From: Hoeflea_A sp965249925
Lineage (GTDB): Bacteria; Pseudomonadota; Alphaproteobacteria; Rhizobiales; Rhizobiaceae
Direction: 5' to 3'
Assembly: GCA_965249925.1 (NCBI GenBank)
Contig: OZ252260.1
Location: forward strand, 124,001 to 188,000
DNA length: 64,000 nucleotides
The notes under the pieces were generated by a model. That model did no database searches. It worked only from the letters and a program-made list of their open reading frames with translations, and was not told the origin of the DNA. A program made the translations under genes and the position numbers. How positions within the stretch are numbered: the first letter of the stretch is position 1; the number at the start of each line of letters is the position of its first letter. Shown piece after piece: positions 16,829 to 25,341 of this stretch.

Positions 16829-17580
16829 TGGAATTTCTCCCGCATCGACATCTCAGCACGCTGAAGCGCCCCGTTCAGACCGACGGCGATGATAATGATC
16901 GCCAACATCAGTGCATACATGCGCTCGGTCTCGAAATTGTTGTAGGCGAAGGCGATGCGATAGCCGAGGCCCTCGGTGGCAAGGATGAACTCGCCGCCAA
17001 TCACGCCGATCAGCGCGTATGTAACGGCAATCTTGCCGCCGACCATCAGGTGCGGCGCCAAGGAAGGCAGCGTGACATGCCATAGCCGGGCGGTTCGGCT
17101 GAGCCCCATGACCTGAGCCGTGCGGCCGAAGACCCGGGGCAATCGGTCGAGCCCGTTCAGCGTGGCCGAGATGAAGGCCATCATGCCGAAAATGCCGGCA
17201 ACCAGCACCAATGCGACGTCGCCCAGGCCGAACAGTACAATGAATACCGGATAGAACACGAAGATCGGCACGGCAAAATAGCTTGTCAGCACCGGAGCGA
17301 CCGCACGGCGCAGGCGGGGCACCGCGTGCAGCATGAGGCCGAGCGCAAATCCCAGAGCGACAGACCCGACGAGCGCGATCAGGAACACCCGCCCGCTTTG
17401 CAAAAGCGGCGGCCAGAGCGACCCGTCTATCACCATGTCCCAGAGCTGCGCCACGATCCGGGTGGGCGCAGGCACGACATGGCGCGATACGATCCCGGTG
17501 CGCACGCAGACTTCAAGAAGCGCCAGGAGCGCCAGCACCAGGCCAACCGGGGCCAGCCTGAGTGCACCACCTGTGGTCAT
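16825..17580 (-). CDS. ABC transporter permease (NitT/TauT/Ssu type), first of two
   Basis: Inner-membrane permease of 251 residues, partner of the permease encoded next. Helices near residues 10-26 and 60-85 are followed by SYFAVPIFVFYPVFIVLFGLG and the EAA-like loop RTAQVMGLSRTARLWHVTLPSLAPHLMVG. The start at 17580 is set by an ATGA overlap with the ATPase stop; the same frame is open far upstream inside the ATPase gene and that part is not used. Two different permeases in one operon suggest a heterodimeric channel. Confidence 0.9.
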   Translation of the reverse strand: MTTGGALRLAPVGLVLALLALLEVCVRTGIVSRHVVPAPTRIVAQLWDMVIDGSLWPPLLQSGRVFLIALVGSVALGFALGLMLHAVPRLRRAVAPVLTSYFAVPIFVFYPVFIVLFGLGDVALVLVAGIFGMMAFISATLNGLDRLPRVFGRTAQVMGLSRTARLWHVTLPSLAPHLMVGGKIAVTYALIGVIGGEFILATEGLGYRIAFAYNNFETERMYALMLAIIIIAVGLNGALQRAEMSMREKFQ

Positions 17581-18371
17581 GCCGCTTCCGTCCCGCGACG
17601 GCCCATCGCCCTCAGGCTTTCCGAGCGCAGCTTGGACCAGATACGCGCGACAAGCTTGCCAAAGGCCTCGGTTTCGGCGATCCGGCTGTCGCGGTCGGCT
17701 GGCCAGCCAGTCTTGATGATGTCGAGGAAACGGCCCGGCCGCGCCGACATCACGCCCACATGGTCCGACAGCATCGCTGCCTCGTCCAGCGAATGGGTGA
17801 TCAGAACCACCGTGACCTCGGTGTCGCGCCAGATTTCGAGCACTTCCTCGCCCATCAGCAAACGGGTCTGGCTGTCGAGGGCGGCAAAGGGTTCGTCCAA
17901 CAGCAAGAGTCGCGGCCGCGTCACCAGCGCGCGGGCGATGCACACCCGTTGACGCATCCCGCCCGACAGCTGTGCCGGGAAATGGCGACCAAACTGATCC
18001 AGCCCGACCATCCGCATGGCATCCGCCACGCGTTGTGCGATCTCGCCCCGCGCCACGCCCTTGCGGCGCAGCGGAAACGCGATGTTGTCGAGGACCGTCA
18101 ACCACGGAAAGCAGGCATCTTCCTGAAACACAACGCTGATGTCTCCGGCTTTCGGCGCAGGTCCGGCCCAGTCGATCCGGCCGTCGCTTGGCACCGTCAA
18201 TCCGGCGAGGATGTCCAGCAGAGTGGACTTGCCGCAGCCCGACGGCCCGACGACCGAAAAGACCTCGCCGGGGGTAATGTCCAATGTGATGTCGAGAAGC
18301 GCCCGCACCGGCGAATTGCCGGTGCGGTATTCATGGCCGATGTTGTCGAGATGAAAACCGAGGCCGGTCAT
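17577..18371 (-). CDS. ABC transporter ATP-binding protein (NitT/TauT/Ssu type)
   Basis: Cytoplasmic ATPase of 264 residues. Walker A is GPSGCGKST, the Q-loop lies in VVFQEDACFPWLTVLDN, the signature is LSGGMRQR, Walker B is LLLDEPFAALD, and the switch histidine is in VLITHSLDEA. The FPWLTV segment after the Q-loop is typical of the TauB/SsuB branch. It is coupled by ATGA to both neighbours (binding protein upstream, permease downstream) in the minus-strand operon. Confidence 0.94.
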   Translation of the reverse strand: MTGLGFHLDNIGHEYRTGNSPVRALLDITLDITPGEVFSVVGPSGCGKSTLLDILAGLTVPSDGRIDWAGPAPKAGDISVVFQEDACFPWLTVLDNIAFPLRRKGVARGEIAQRVADAMRMVGLDQFGRHFPAQLSGGMRQRVCIARALVTRPRLLLLDEPFAALDSQTRLLMGEEVLEIWRDTEVTVVLITHSLDEAAMLSDHVGVMSARPGRFLDIIKTGWPADRDSRIAETEAFGKLVARIWSKLRSESLRAMGRRGTEAA

Positions 18372-19327
18372 TGCATCGCGGCTTTGATCCAGCGGTCGTC
18401 CATCGCCGACGCCCAGTCGTAGCCCGGTGCGTCGATCACCTGCACGGCCATCAGTATCTCCTCCATCGCAGCGAACGCCTCTGGGTCGAGCGCACCTTCG
18501 GACCAGAACCCCTCCGCGCTCAAGCGAGCGATGATGGCTTCCAATACCGGCGGCGGGACGCGCTCGTAAGCGGCCGCGGCGAGTCCGGCGGCCTTTGCCG
18601 GATCTTCCGCCATCAGACGCACCGCGCGGGCACGCGCCCGGATCAGGCCGGTTATGACATCGGGATTGGCCTCGGCGAACTCCCGGGTGGTGAATCCGAC
18701 GATCTGCGCTCCCGGCTCGAAGTAATCCGACACGCGGAAAACCACGTCGAACCGGTCGGCCATCAAGGTCGCCATCGGCTCGACGATGGGAGCCGCTGCA
18801 ACCTCGCCCTGACCGACCAGGGTAAGGCCTTCGCGCATCCCGCCCGAGGCCACGGTCTCGACACTCTCCGTCAGCCCTTCGCGCTCCAGCACTGTGGTCA
18901 GATTCATCTGGCTGCCCGATTTCGGGTTGGTATAGGACACGGTCTTGCCGGAAAGATCCTGGACCGAGCCGATACCGCTACCCTTCGCCGTCACCCACAT
19001 GGCGTCGCCCACATCGGTGACCGCGATATTGGTGATGACGAGGTCCAGCCCGGAATTCCGTGCGGCGATTACAGCGGGCAGACCGGCTTCGCCCCAGGGC
19101 AGCGACGTGGCCAGCGCGGTTCGCACCGCGTCGCCGCCGCCGCGTGCGGACAGAACGCTGTCGAGGTCAACCCCTTCTTCGGCGAAATAGCCGCCGTGAT
19201 AGGCCACCGCGACGGGCAGTCCGTAGGTCAATGCGCCGTAATGCGTGACCGCGATTTCTTTCTCTGCCAGCGCAGGTGACGCCGCCAGTCCGACGGCCAC
19301 CAGGGCCGATACAAAAATGTGTTTCAT
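18368..19327 (-). CDS. ABC transporter substrate-binding protein (NMT1/THI5-like)
   Basis: Periplasmic binding protein of 319 residues. A signal peptide MKHIFVSALVAVGLAASPALA precedes a mature start resembling SsuA/TauA/ThiY (VTHYGALTYGLPVAVAYHGGYFAEEGVDLDSV), with AARNSGLDLVI and DLSGKTVSYTNPKSGSQM. A strong GGAGGAG sequence lies before the ATG. It is encoded between the cupin-like gene and the ATPase. Members of this fold bind sulfonates, pyrimidine precursors, phthalate and other aromatic acids, so no ligand is proposed. Confidence 0.9.
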   Translation of the reverse strand: MKHIFVSALVAVGLAASPALAEKEIAVTHYGALTYGLPVAVAYHGGYFAEEGVDLDSVLSARGGGDAVRTALATSLPWGEAGLPAVIAARNSGLDLVITNIAVTDVGDAMWVTAKGSGIGSVQDLSGKTVSYTNPKSGSQMNLTTVLEREGLTESVETVASGGMREGLTLVGQGEVAAAPIVEPMATLMADRFDVVFRVSDYFEPGAQIVGFTTREFAEANPDVITGLIRARARAVRLMAEDPAKAAGLAAAAYERVPPPVLEAIIARLSAEGFWSEGALDPEAFAAMEEILMAVQVIDAPGYDWASAMDDRWIKAAMQ

Positions 19328-19346
19328 CGTCTCCTCCCGTTTGTTC

Positions 19347-20201
19347 TCATGCCGCGGAGGATGCCGCTTCGCCGAAATGGGGCAGGTCGATCTGGTAAAC
19401 CACGAGATCGTCCCGCACCGTTCCGGTGATCCGCTCCCCCGCCATGAGCTCGATGGCCATGCCCTCCGTCAGATCACCTGCCGCTTCCGTATCGAGGCGG
19501 CCGGCCATGACGTAATAGAGCGCCTTCTGTCCTGGTCTGGGCTGCAGCGTCACCGTTTCGCCGGCCTTTGCGACCCGCTGTTGCAGCGTCAGCCCGTATT
19601 CGTTGAACGTGCCGAAGTACCGCGTGGCGCCGCCGTCCCGACTGGGCCGCGGCTCCACGGCATCGACATTGACGATGACGGGTTCTTCGAAGCGCGGTTC
19701 GGGGTTGCGCGGCGCAAATCCTGCGGCGTGTTTGAACACCGCCTCGTACCCGTCGACACTCCGCTGCCGGCCGGCTTCGTCTTCATAGTGGTACATGCCC
19801 TCCTTGAATTCCCCGATCCGCGCAAGTTCGGCGGCCGCGTTGCGCACCTGGGAGAAATCGAGATAGCCCTGGCGGCAGGCCGCGCCGATTTGCAGCAGTA
19901 GCGTCACCGACGGCCCGCGCGCGGACTGCGTGTAATAGGTTCCGGCCGGGAAGTATCCGACCGTTCCAGCCTCCTGCACCTGCCCGCCGAAATCGAAGCG
20001 GCCCTCCAGCATGATGCGGACCTGATCGAAGTTGTGGTTGTGACGGGGCGTGTCGTATGTGTCATCGACCCGGACGAGAGCGAACTCGTAATTGTCGAGT
20101 TCACCGCGCGGTCCCTGCAACAGCCGACGAAACCACGGACTCTCCTTCCGATGTTGGGAAATCTGTTCCCATTGCAGCGCCGTCGCGGCCACCTTGCGCA
20201 T
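19347..20201 (-). CDS. Cupin-like protein of unknown role, first gene of the NitT/TauT-type operon
   Basis: Cytoplasmic protein of 284 residues that appears bicupin. The N-terminal barrel has ALVRVDDTYDTPRHNHNFDQVRIMLEG, with HNHN and a glutamate about where cupin metal ligands fall, then GTVGYFPAGTYY. The C-terminal half has a second barrel (QKALYYVMAGRLD ... GMAIELMAGE). The start at 20201 has GGGAGG eight bases upstream and replaces a longer frame to 20246. As the first gene of the importer operon it may isomerise or oxidise the imported compound or sense it. I do not recognise a characterised family member. Confidence 0.8.
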   Translation of the reverse strand: MRKVAATALQWEQISQHRKESPWFRRLLQGPRGELDNYEFALVRVDDTYDTPRHNHNFDQVRIMLEGRFDFGGQVQEAGTVGYFPAGTYYTQSARGPSVTLLLQIGAACRQGYLDFSQVRNAAAELARIGEFKEGMYHYEDEAGRQRSVDGYEAVFKHAAGFAPRNPEPRFEEPVIVNVDAVEPRPSRDGGATRYFGTFNEYGLTLQQRVAKAGETVTLQPRPGQKALYYVMAGRLDTEAAGDLTEGMAIELMAGERITGTVRDDLVVYQIDLPHFGEAASSAA

Positions 20202-20260
20202 AGTGCGATCCTCCCTTTGGCACGTGACGCTAGGTGATGGATGCACTTTTTGTCAACACG

Positions 20261-20273
20261 ATTGTTCAACAAT
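20261..20273. promoter_or_regulatory. Palindrome ATTGTTCAACAAT between cupin operon and GntR gene
   Basis: A perfect 6-base inverted repeat with a one-base centre (ATTGTT-C-AACAAT) lies in the 134-bp divergent promoter region, 59 bp upstream of the cupin start and 62 bp upstream of the regulator's GTG. A GT...AC half-site pattern of this size is typical for FadR-subfamily GntR regulators, so it is a likely operator for the regulator encoded at 20336. Confidence 0.55.
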
Positions 20274-20335
20274 CTTGGATATCAGTCTTGTGCACCCACT
20301 GCCACCCCGCTATGAGTCTGGCGGGAGGCTGCCAA

Positions 20336-20989
20336 GTGTCGAAACTCGAAACCGTCAAGGACGCGCTGATCTCGGACATTCAGTCGGGCCGGTTGGCGCC
20401 GGGCCAACGACTGATCGAAACCCAACTGATGAAAGAGCTGGGTGTGAGCCGCCACGTCATCCGCGCAGCGCTGCAAGCCCTCGCCGAGGCGCGGCTGGTC
20501 GAAATCAGGCACAACACCGGGGCTTCGGTGCGCCGCCTTTCACAGGAGGATGTCATCAACATCTACCAGACGCGCGAACCGCTGGAGGGCATGGCCGCGC
20601 GGCTTTGTGCCGAACGCGCATCGGCCGAGGACCGCCGGGAGCTGAAAGGTCTGACCAGAGATCTGGACAAAGCGATAATCTCGCTCGACATACGGGTCTT
20701 TCTCCATCTGAATGCGGCCTTTCACGCCAAGATAATTGCATGCGCAAAGAATCCTGAACTGACCGACCTGTTAGATCGACTGAGCATCCCGCTCATGCGT
20801 TTCCAGTTCATCGCCCTTGTCGACCGGGACGTGATCCGCCGCTCTCAACAGGATCACCTGGAGATCGCCGATGCCGTCATGTCCGGGGACGGCAATAAAG
20901 CCGAACGCGCCATGCGGGAACATGTGCGCCGCGGTCTGGCTTTGGTGCTCGACGAATTGCAGGGCGGCATCGCCTCTCGAGCAGGCTGA
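20336..20989 (+). CDS. GntR-family transcriptional regulator (FadR subfamily, FCD domain)
   Basis: DNA-binding regulator of 217 residues. The N-terminal winged helix shows DALISDIQSGRLAPGQRLIETQLMKELGVSRHVIRAALQALAEARLVE, and the C-terminal FCD effector domain contains the helical REPLEGMAARL and HLNAAFHAKI segments. The start is GTG at 20336: GGGAGG lies seven bases upstream and the length then fits the family; an in-frame ATG at 20312 has no good ribosome site. It is divergent from the cupin/ABC operon, which it probably controls through the palindrome at 20261-20273. The inducer is unknown. Confidence 0.9.
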   Translation: MSKLETVKDALISDIQSGRLAPGQRLIETQLMKELGVSRHVIRAALQALAEARLVEIRHNTGASVRRLSQEDVINIYQTREPLEGMAARLCAERASAEDRRELKGLTRDLDKAIISLDIRVFLHLNAAFHAKIIACAKNPELTDLLDRLSIPLMRFQFIALVDRDVIRRSQQDHLEIADAVMSGDGNKAERAMREHVRRGLALVLDELQGGIASRAG

Positions 20990-21043
20990 ACCGTCACCGC
21001 CTGCCTGCATGCGCTTGCACTCTTCCGGCGCAGCCAGCCCCTG

Positions 21044-21826
21044 TCAGTCCTTCGCACCGGCAATCGGTTCGAAAGAGTTGCGCTCACTCCAGAAGCAATC
21101 TCCCGTCCGGCCGCCGATCTCCGCAAATTCTGATCGCAACAGGGTTGCGATCTTTTCCGGTTCGCCAATCGCTTCCGGAAATGACACGCTCACGCCGAGT
21201 GGATTGGTCGAAATCGCGCCGAATACGGCGCCGCCGACCGACACCACTCCTGGGAACATCTCCTGATTGGAGTAAGCGATCTTCTCCCGACGAACCCTCG
21301 CCAACTCGTCGAGCAAGCGTGGTCGCGTCGAGATGGTTTTGGCGGTGACCTGCGGCAGGCTGCTTCCGTAAAGTGACATAATCGTGCGGTCGGGGAGCCG
21401 GCTGAGCATCGCCTTGCCGACCGCGGTCGCATGCGCCGGCAGGGTCTGACCGAGCCTCACGGAAAACTGGGTCGGAGTGTTGCCCTGGTTCTGCCGAAGC
21501 AGAACAATCTCGACGCCCGTTAGAACCGCCATCCAGGTAGTGAAACCAGTGGTCGCGGTGATGTTCAGCATGCACTCGGAAACAAGCTCGATGTCATAGC
21601 CCGACGGCCGGTGGCGCATGCCAAGACGCCAGGCCAGTTCGCCCGCCACATAGCGGCGTGATCGGGGGTCCTGCTCCACCAGTCCACCGTCCCGCAACGA
21701 CGCCATCAGCCGCGAGGCGCTGCTGCGCGGCAGTCCGAGCTTTCTGCCGATTTCAGCGACGGAGACGGGATCCGGCGATTCGACGATTATCGCCAGCGAG
21801 CGCATAGCGTTTTTGAGTGTTTTCAT
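21044..21826 (-). CDS. IclR-family transcriptional regulator
   Basis: Regulator of 260 residues with an N-terminal winged helix (VSVAEIGRKLGLPRSSASRLMASLRDGGLVEQDPRSRRYVAG) and a C-terminal GAF-like IclR effector domain (GQTLPAHATAVGKAMLSRLPD, then VRREKIAYSNQEMFPGVVSVGGAVF). The start ATG at 21826 lies three bases from a palindrome (21829-21843), suggesting self-repression. It is divergent from the ThDP-dependent enzyme gene at 21965, its most likely target. The ligand is unknown, probably a small organic acid as for most of the family. Confidence 0.93.
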   Translation of the reverse strand: MKTLKNAMRSLAIIVESPDPVSVAEIGRKLGLPRSSASRLMASLRDGGLVEQDPRSRRYVAGELAWRLGMRHRPSGYDIELVSECMLNITATTGFTTWMAVLTGVEIVLLRQNQGNTPTQFSVRLGQTLPAHATAVGKAMLSRLPDRTIMSLYGSSLPQVTAKTISTRPRLLDELARVRREKIAYSNQEMFPGVVSVGGAVFGAISTNPLGVSVSFPEAIGEPEKIATLLRSEFAEIGGRTGDCFWSERNSFEPIAGAKD

Positions 21827-21828
21827 CC

Positions 21829-21843
21829 AATATGTTCCATATT
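21829..21843. promoter_or_regulatory. Palindrome AATATG-TTC-CATATT at the IclR gene start
   Basis: A perfect 6-base inverted repeat with a 3-base spacer lies directly upstream of the IclR start, where the ribosome site and promoter should be. It is in the 138-bp AT-rich divergent region shared with the ThDP enzyme gene. IclR proteins often bind such palindromes to repress their own gene and a divergent target. Confidence 0.5.
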
Positions 21844-21964
21844 ATGAGACGCTATCTCGTACAGCATTTCAGAAAATGTATTTTTTTCAATATATTATTG
21901 ACTGAGTGATTGGTTTCGCCTCAAATGTATCAAACTTGTATCGAATAATGGAGCACAGGGAGAT

Positions 21965-23686
21965 ATGGTTTCAGAACGGGGGAAACTGCAAACCGGCAGG
22001 GTTGCCGCGCTGATGGCCGACATGCTGGCAGGGTATGGCGTCAAGTATATCTTTGGTATGGAAGACCCCGTTCAGCTCTATCATCATATCGACAGGACGA
22101 AGATCAAACCCGTCACAATCCGGGACGAGAAGCACGGCGCTATCATGGCGCACGGCTACGCGAAGGTATCGGGACGTCCGGGCGTATGTGCCGCCACTTT
22201 TGGGCCCGGCGCCACCAATCTGATCACCGGCTTGCTTGAGGCCAGCAAATCGTCCGTCCCGATCATCGCCTTCATTCAGGAAATCCCGGCGTCTCAGCGT
22301 GACCGGCATGCCAGCAGCGAGATCGATCACGTCGCGGCGATGACGCCGTTCACAAAGAAGGTTTACCGTATCGACGTCCCGGAGCGCTGTTGCGAGGTCA
22401 TGCGGCGTGCATTCCGGATGGCCACAAGCGGCCGGCCCGGTCCGGTCGTCGTCCTGTGTCCTGCCGATGTCATGACCATTGAGACACAAGCCGATGCCTA
22501 TTGCGAGGATGCGTTTGCCTCGTTCCCGGCTTTACGGCCGCGGCCGTCGAGATATGAAATCGACGCGGCGGCGCGAATGCTCGCCGCCGCCAAAAGACCG
22601 GTGATCATCGCCGGCGGCGGCAGCATCCTGTCAGGCGCCTCGCGTGAAATCGTCGCCCTGGCCGAAAGGCTCGGCGCCCCCGTGGCGACCACTATGAACG
22701 GGCGTGGCACGATCCCCGATTCGCACGGCCTCGCCGTCGGTGCGCTCGGATCCTCGACCGGCGGCACGCTGGGCCGCGGCCGGATCGCCAACGCAGCGGT
22801 TGCCGATGCCGATGTCGTGCTGATCGCGGGATCCCGTACCGGGCAGATCTGCTATCTCAACTGGGAACAGCCAGGTCCTAACACAAGCGTCATCCACATT
22901 GACATCGACCCGGAGGAGCCCGGTCGCAATTTCCGCACAGACATCACCCTGATCGGAGATGTGCGCGAGACGGTCCGCGATCTCATCGAACACCCCGCCA
23001 CGGAGCGGACGGGCGCTGCGGAACAGGTTATAAGACAGTTCGCGTCCGAAAAGGATACCTGGCGCGGCGAATTCGAACGGGTTGCCTATTCCAACCGGAC
23101 CCCGGTGCGTCCCGAGCGTGTCCTTGCGGAGATCTCCGGACGCGTCGACCAGGATACCATTATCGTCAACGATGCCAGCTACGTTTCCGGCTGGACGTTC
23201 AGCCATATCGACAATGTGGCGCGCGGCGCCCACATATTGTCGCCCCGCGGCACCGGAGGGCTCGGATGGTCGATCCCGGCGGCCCTCGGTGCGAAGCTCG
23301 CTTCGCCCGGATCGAAAACAATCTGCCTCACCGGTGACGGAGCATTCGGTTACATCATGGCCGAACTGGAAACCGCTTCACGCTACGACATCCCGATTGT
23401 CGTCGTGGTATTCAACAATGCGACACTGGGCTTTCAGCGACACTACGAGAACAAGCTGTTCGGCAGCTACGGCGAGTGCGATCTGTCCGACATCGACTAC
23501 GCGGCATTGGCGAAATGCCTGAATTGCGCCGGTGAGCGCGTCGTCGAAGCGGAACACTTCGCGGCCGCGATCGAGCGCGGGCTGGATTGCGGCGGCGTGT
23601 ACCTGATCGACGTGGTTATCGACGAAAACGCCATGGCTCCCATTATCGGCCTCGACGATCAATCCGAAGCGCCGCAATCTCATTGA
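21965..23686 (+). CDS. Thiamine-diphosphate-dependent enzyme (acetolactate synthase/decarboxylase superfamily)
   Basis: Enzyme of 573 residues with the three-domain layout of ThDP decarboligases. The Pyr domain has IRDEKHGAIMAHGYAK, where the glutamate of DEKHG is the expected cofactor-activating residue, and FGPGATNLITGL. The central domain has PVIIAGGGSI. The PP domain has GDGAFGYIMAELETASRYDIPIVVVVFNN, the GDG...NN motif for Mg-ThDP. It resembles large acetolactate-synthase-like proteins, but no small regulatory subunit is nearby, so biosynthetic AHAS is unlikely. It lies divergent from an IclR regulator and 40 bp before a GNAT gene. The substrate, probably a 2-keto acid, is not identifiable. 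Confidence 0.88.
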   Translation: MVSERGKLQTGRVAALMADMLAGYGVKYIFGMEDPVQLYHHIDRTKIKPVTIRDEKHGAIMAHGYAKVSGRPGVCAATFGPGATNLITGLLEASKSSVPIIAFIQEIPASQRDRHASSEIDHVAAMTPFTKKVYRIDVPERCCEVMRRAFRMATSGRPGPVVVLCPADVMTIETQADAYCEDAFASFPALRPRPSRYEIDAAARMLAAAKRPVIIAGGGSILSGASREIVALAERLGAPVATTMNGRGTIPDSHGLAVGALGSSTGGTLGRGRIANAAVADADVVLIAGSRTGQICYLNWEQPGPNTSVIHIDIDPEEPGRNFRTDITLIGDVRETVRDLIEHPATERTGAAEQVIRQFASEKDTWRGEFERVAYSNRTPVRPERVLAEISGRVDQDTIIVNDASYVSGWTFSHIDNVARGAHILSPRGTGGLGWSIPAALGAKLASPGSKTICLTGDGAFGYIMAELETASRYDIPIVVVVFNNATLGFQRHYENKLFGSYGECDLSDIDYAALAKCLNCAGERVVEAEHFAAAIERGLDCGGVYLIDVVIDENAMAPIIGLDDQSEAPQSH

Positions 23687-23726
23687 TGCGTTTACCGGCG
23701 GCAACAGCTGAGCAGGAGGTGGTCAG

Positions 23727-24176
23727 ATGGTGAACGTAGAGGCGATAGACCCGTTCTCGGATGCGGGTGTCAGCCTTTTCAAGCGACTGTCGCAGGAACA
23801 GATCGAACGCTATGGCCGTGATGGCGGCCTGCCGCTCGATGAACTGGCGAGACCCGAGGTTATTTTCGTCGCCGGATTTCTGGACGGCGAGGCAGTCGGC
23901 TGCGGCGCCATAGCACCATTGGAGGCGGGGGTCGGCGAACTCAGCCGCATTTTCGTTGATGCCTCCGCGCGGCGCCGAGGCGTCGGCGCTGCGATCATGG
24001 GCAAGCTCGAGGAGGATGCCAGAGGCCGCTATACACGGCTCGTCCTGGAAACCGGTATAGCGCAGCCGGAATCGATCGCGCTGTACGAGAAATGCGGTTA
24101 TTCGCCGATACCGTGCTGGGGGAAAAGCGCCGACAATCCAAGGAGCCGGTGCTACGAGAAGCGCCTGTCGCAATGA
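23727..24176 (+). CDS. GNAT-family N-acetyltransferase
   Basis: Acetyl-CoA-dependent acyltransferase of 149 residues with one GNAT domain. Motif A is FVDASARRRGVGAAIMGKLEEDA (R/Q-x-x-G-x-G/A pyrophosphate loop RRRGVG), followed by LVLETGIAQPESIALYEKCGYSPI, the usual motif B with a tyrosine near the active site. It is encoded 40 bp after the ThDP enzyme on the same strand and may be co-transcribed. The acceptor is unknown. It converges on the GntR gene with a 6-bp gap. Confidence 0.9.
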   Translation: MVNVEAIDPFSDAGVSLFKRLSQEQIERYGRDGGLPLDELARPEVIFVAGFLDGEAVGCGAIAPLEAGVGELSRIFVDASARRRGVGAAIMGKLEEDARGRYTRLVLETGIAQPESIALYEKCGYSPIPCWGKSADNPRSRCYEKRLSQ

Positions 24177-24182
24177 CGGTCT

Positions 24183-24914
24183 TCACGCCATCGCGTCTTC
24201 CCCAAGATAAATCCGAACCACCGCCTCGCGGGCTATCTCGGTGACGTCGCCCAGCATCAGGTTGATGTGGCGTGACATGAGGGCAACGGCGTCATCGGTG
24301 TTTCGTGCCCTGATTTCGGCGAGAATCTGTCCGTGTTCGACCCAGGTGACCGTCTTGCAGTTGTCGCGCTCGAGCGCAACAACGCGAAGGAAGCGTATAC
24401 GGGAGTTGATATCCCGGAGGAGCCGCAGCGCTTCCGAATTGCGGGACCCTTCCGCGATGGCCTCGTGGAATTCTTCGTCATGCTCGACAATCTGGCGTGA
24501 CACCAGGTTCGGCCGGTTCTCCAGAAAATACTGCCATCGCTTGTCGATGTTTTCGATGTCGCTGTCGGTTGCCCGCTCGCAAAAAAGCCTGACCGACATC
24601 GTTTCGACAGCACCACGTAGTTCGAATAGCGATCGGATCGTGTCGATGTCGATTGGCTGCCGGTAAAAACCCTTGTTGGGAACCAGCGTGAAGAGGCCCT
24701 CGCTGACCAGCCGGTTCAAAGCGGAGCGAACCGGCGTGCGGCTCACGTTCAGCTCCGTCGCGATCTTGACCTCGTTGACCCGCTCACCCGGACGGAATCC
24801 GTAATCGATCGCCTGTTGCCGCAGCCGTTCGTAGACGCGCAGACCGGTATCGGCTGCCCGATTTTTCGGATTGCCGATCCGGCTCTTTGCCCTAACGCTC
24901 TTTTCCATCGCCAA
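24183..24914 (-). CDS. GntR-family transcriptional regulator (FadR subfamily, FCD domain)
   Basis: Regulator of 243 residues. The winged helix shows VYERLRQQAIDYGFRPGERVNEVKIATELNVSRTPVRSALNRLVSEGLFTLVPNKGFY, and the FCD domain shows LFELRGAVETMSVRLFCERA, HDEEFHEAIAEGS and EHGQILAEIRAR with the histidines that usually bind a metal. It is divergent from the peptide-type ABC operon starting at 25342. The perfect palindrome at 25062-25075 in the intergenic region is its likely operator. Starts at 24914 or 24908 are both possible. Confidence 0.92.
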   Translation of the reverse strand: MAMEKSVRAKSRIGNPKNRAADTGLRVYERLRQQAIDYGFRPGERVNEVKIATELNVSRTPVRSALNRLVSEGLFTLVPNKGFYRQPIDIDTIRSLFELRGAVETMSVRLFCERATDSDIENIDKRWQYFLENRPNLVSRQIVEHDEEFHEAIAEGSRNSEALRLLRDINSRIRFLRVVALERDNCKTVTWVEHGQILAEIRARNTDDAVALMSRHINLMLGDVTEIAREAVVRIYLGEDAMA

Positions 24915-25061
24915 CGTCGTAACCTTCCCGTCGTGTGCTTTTGTTCAAAAACAGCACCATGTCAACGGCTCCGCCATGGGTGGTGTTCACCGTTCTGGCC
25001 GAAATGGTGTCCGGCGCATAAATCGGCGATTCTCCATCTCACCGATTCAGCTTGTACCGCA

Positions 25062-25075
25062 AAGTGTATACACTT
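25062..25075. promoter_or_regulatory. Palindrome AAGTGTATACACTT upstream of the peptide-type ABC operon
   Basis: A perfect 14-base palindrome with the GTATAC centre seen in FadR-subfamily GntR operators. It lies 148 bp upstream of the divergent GntR start and 267 bp before the binding-protein start. The 427-bp stretch 24915-25341 holds this site and an apparently untranslated leader; I see no gene in it, although the binding-protein frame happens to stay open upstream. Confidence 0.6.
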
Positions 25076-25341
25076 GGAAGTGTAGTTTTGAGTTTTCAAT
25101 TGCATTTAGGAGTGATTCCGATAACAATGGTTTTTCACCGGGACGTTGTTTTTCATTTCTCGCATGCCGAGTGCAATCCATCCCGGGTGGAGAAGCACGC
25201 TTCCCGTCCGCTCCAGACACATGGCGCGTCGGTTATCGGATCATTCGTCCGCCCACGGTCGAAGGGGAAGCGCTGCTTGGCTGCCGTACCGGGTTTCTTC
25301 GGCCAACGGCGCCCAAGACAAGTCGGAGGAGGATAGCATTG

